A stretch of 64,000 nt of DNA from Leptolyngbyaceae cyanobacterium clean351 (GTDB lineage: Bacteria; Cyanobacteriota; Cyanobacteriia; DAIDHW01): assembly GCA_027451865.1 (NCBI GenBank), contig DAIDHW010000002.1, positions 1 through 64,000 of the forward strand, in the 5' to 3' direction. The translations under genes and the position numbers were made by a program. Shown one piece after another: positions 63,934 to 64,000 of this stretch (positions are counted from its first letter, which is position 1; every line of letters starts with the position of its first letter). The notes under the pieces were generated by a model. That model worked only from the letters and a program-made list of their open reading frames with translations. It was not told the origin of the DNA and did no database searches.

Positions 63934-64000
63934 TTGACCTGTAGATATTCTGCCACCAGGCGGCGATGGCAGTGGTGGGGTTTATCTTCACTGCACAGTA
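63903..64000 (-). CDS. DUF488 domain protein, 5' part outside the window
   Basis: The minus-strand frame from the right edge reads LCSEDKPHHCHRRLVAEYLQ, then VKWGNINL, and stops at 63903. The HCHRRLVAEYL motif is the well-known C-terminal signature of DUF488. Only 31 residues are inside the window; the rest lies to the right. Its last 31 bases overlap the DuOB-like gene in another frame. Function is uncertain; DUF488 proteins often sit in conflict-related or modification operons. Confidence 0.78.
   Translation of the reverse strand, partial: LCSEDKPHHCHRRLVAEYLQVKWGNINLCHL

Overview
The window is a chromosomal segment of a cyanobacterium with a moderately GC-rich genome. Several markers point the same way: a PanC-Cmk fusion protein, the cytochrome b6f subunit PetM, a neighbouring DUF3593/DUF2499 gene pair, a CruA/CruP-family lycopene cyclase, a cyanobacterial-type primary sigma factor, a three-repeat cyanobacterial Pho box upstream of pstS, and a dnaN gene preceded by a cluster of TTTTCCACA-type DnaA boxes. 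The genus cannot be fixed from the sequence alone.

Layout. 1-5327 (minus) is a very large secreted two-partner-secretion/filamentous-haemagglutinin-like protein with beta-helix repeats that runs off the left edge. 5412-9887 (minus) is the phosphate-uptake operon pstS-pstC-pstA-pstB with a DUF697-like small gene behind it, a Pho box in front, and a strong hairpin between pstS and pstC. 10141-16171 holds an ABC-2 permease, MnmC methyltransferase, two paralogous small secreted proteins, argF and a VWA protein. 16541-20926 (minus) is an RND efflux pump with its adaptor. 21063-25180 has mtnP, membrane proteins and petM, whose stop overlaps the start of a DUF2079 gene. 25583-32924 (plus) is a housekeeping run: cdsA, an FMN reductase, an MlaE-type permease, a TPP riboswitch with thiC, a membrane/nuclease-like protein, ftsH and a glycosyltransferase.

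32999-41797 (plus) is the accessory highlight. It is a tightly overlapping three-gene operon, visibly more AT-rich than its surroundings, encoding a 933-residue protein of unknown family, a 311-residue protein with a winged-helix-like N-terminus, and a 1702-residue DEAH helicase with several zinc-binding Cys clusters and a C-terminal DUF1998-type domain. The helicase resembles DruE-type anti-phage helicases (Druantia) in architecture. The two partners are not recognised, so this is the best candidate for an undescribed or divergent defence system.

41794-53566 returns to housekeeping: a D-Ala-D-Ala dipeptidase, accD, DUF3593, DUF2499, csaB, a lycopene cyclase, an HxlR regulator, a CDGSH protein, rpoD, a double-domain QueD-like protein, glgA and a UPF0104-like membrane protein. 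53590-53905 is the probable chromosomal replication origin, followed by dnaN, panC-cmk, a duplicated thioredoxin/VKOR disulfide-forming pair, a TPR protein, a GldG-like protein, a GT87-like glycosyltransferase and an ammonium transporter. The right edge holds a dual-OB (DuOB-like) gene overlapping the end of a DUF488 gene, possibly another conflict-related pair.

Genome style: the layout is very compact. Three convergent gene pairs share exactly four bases so that their stop codons interlock on opposite strands, and ATGA stop-start overlaps recur. No tRNA, rRNA, CRISPR array, insertion sequence or prophage was seen.
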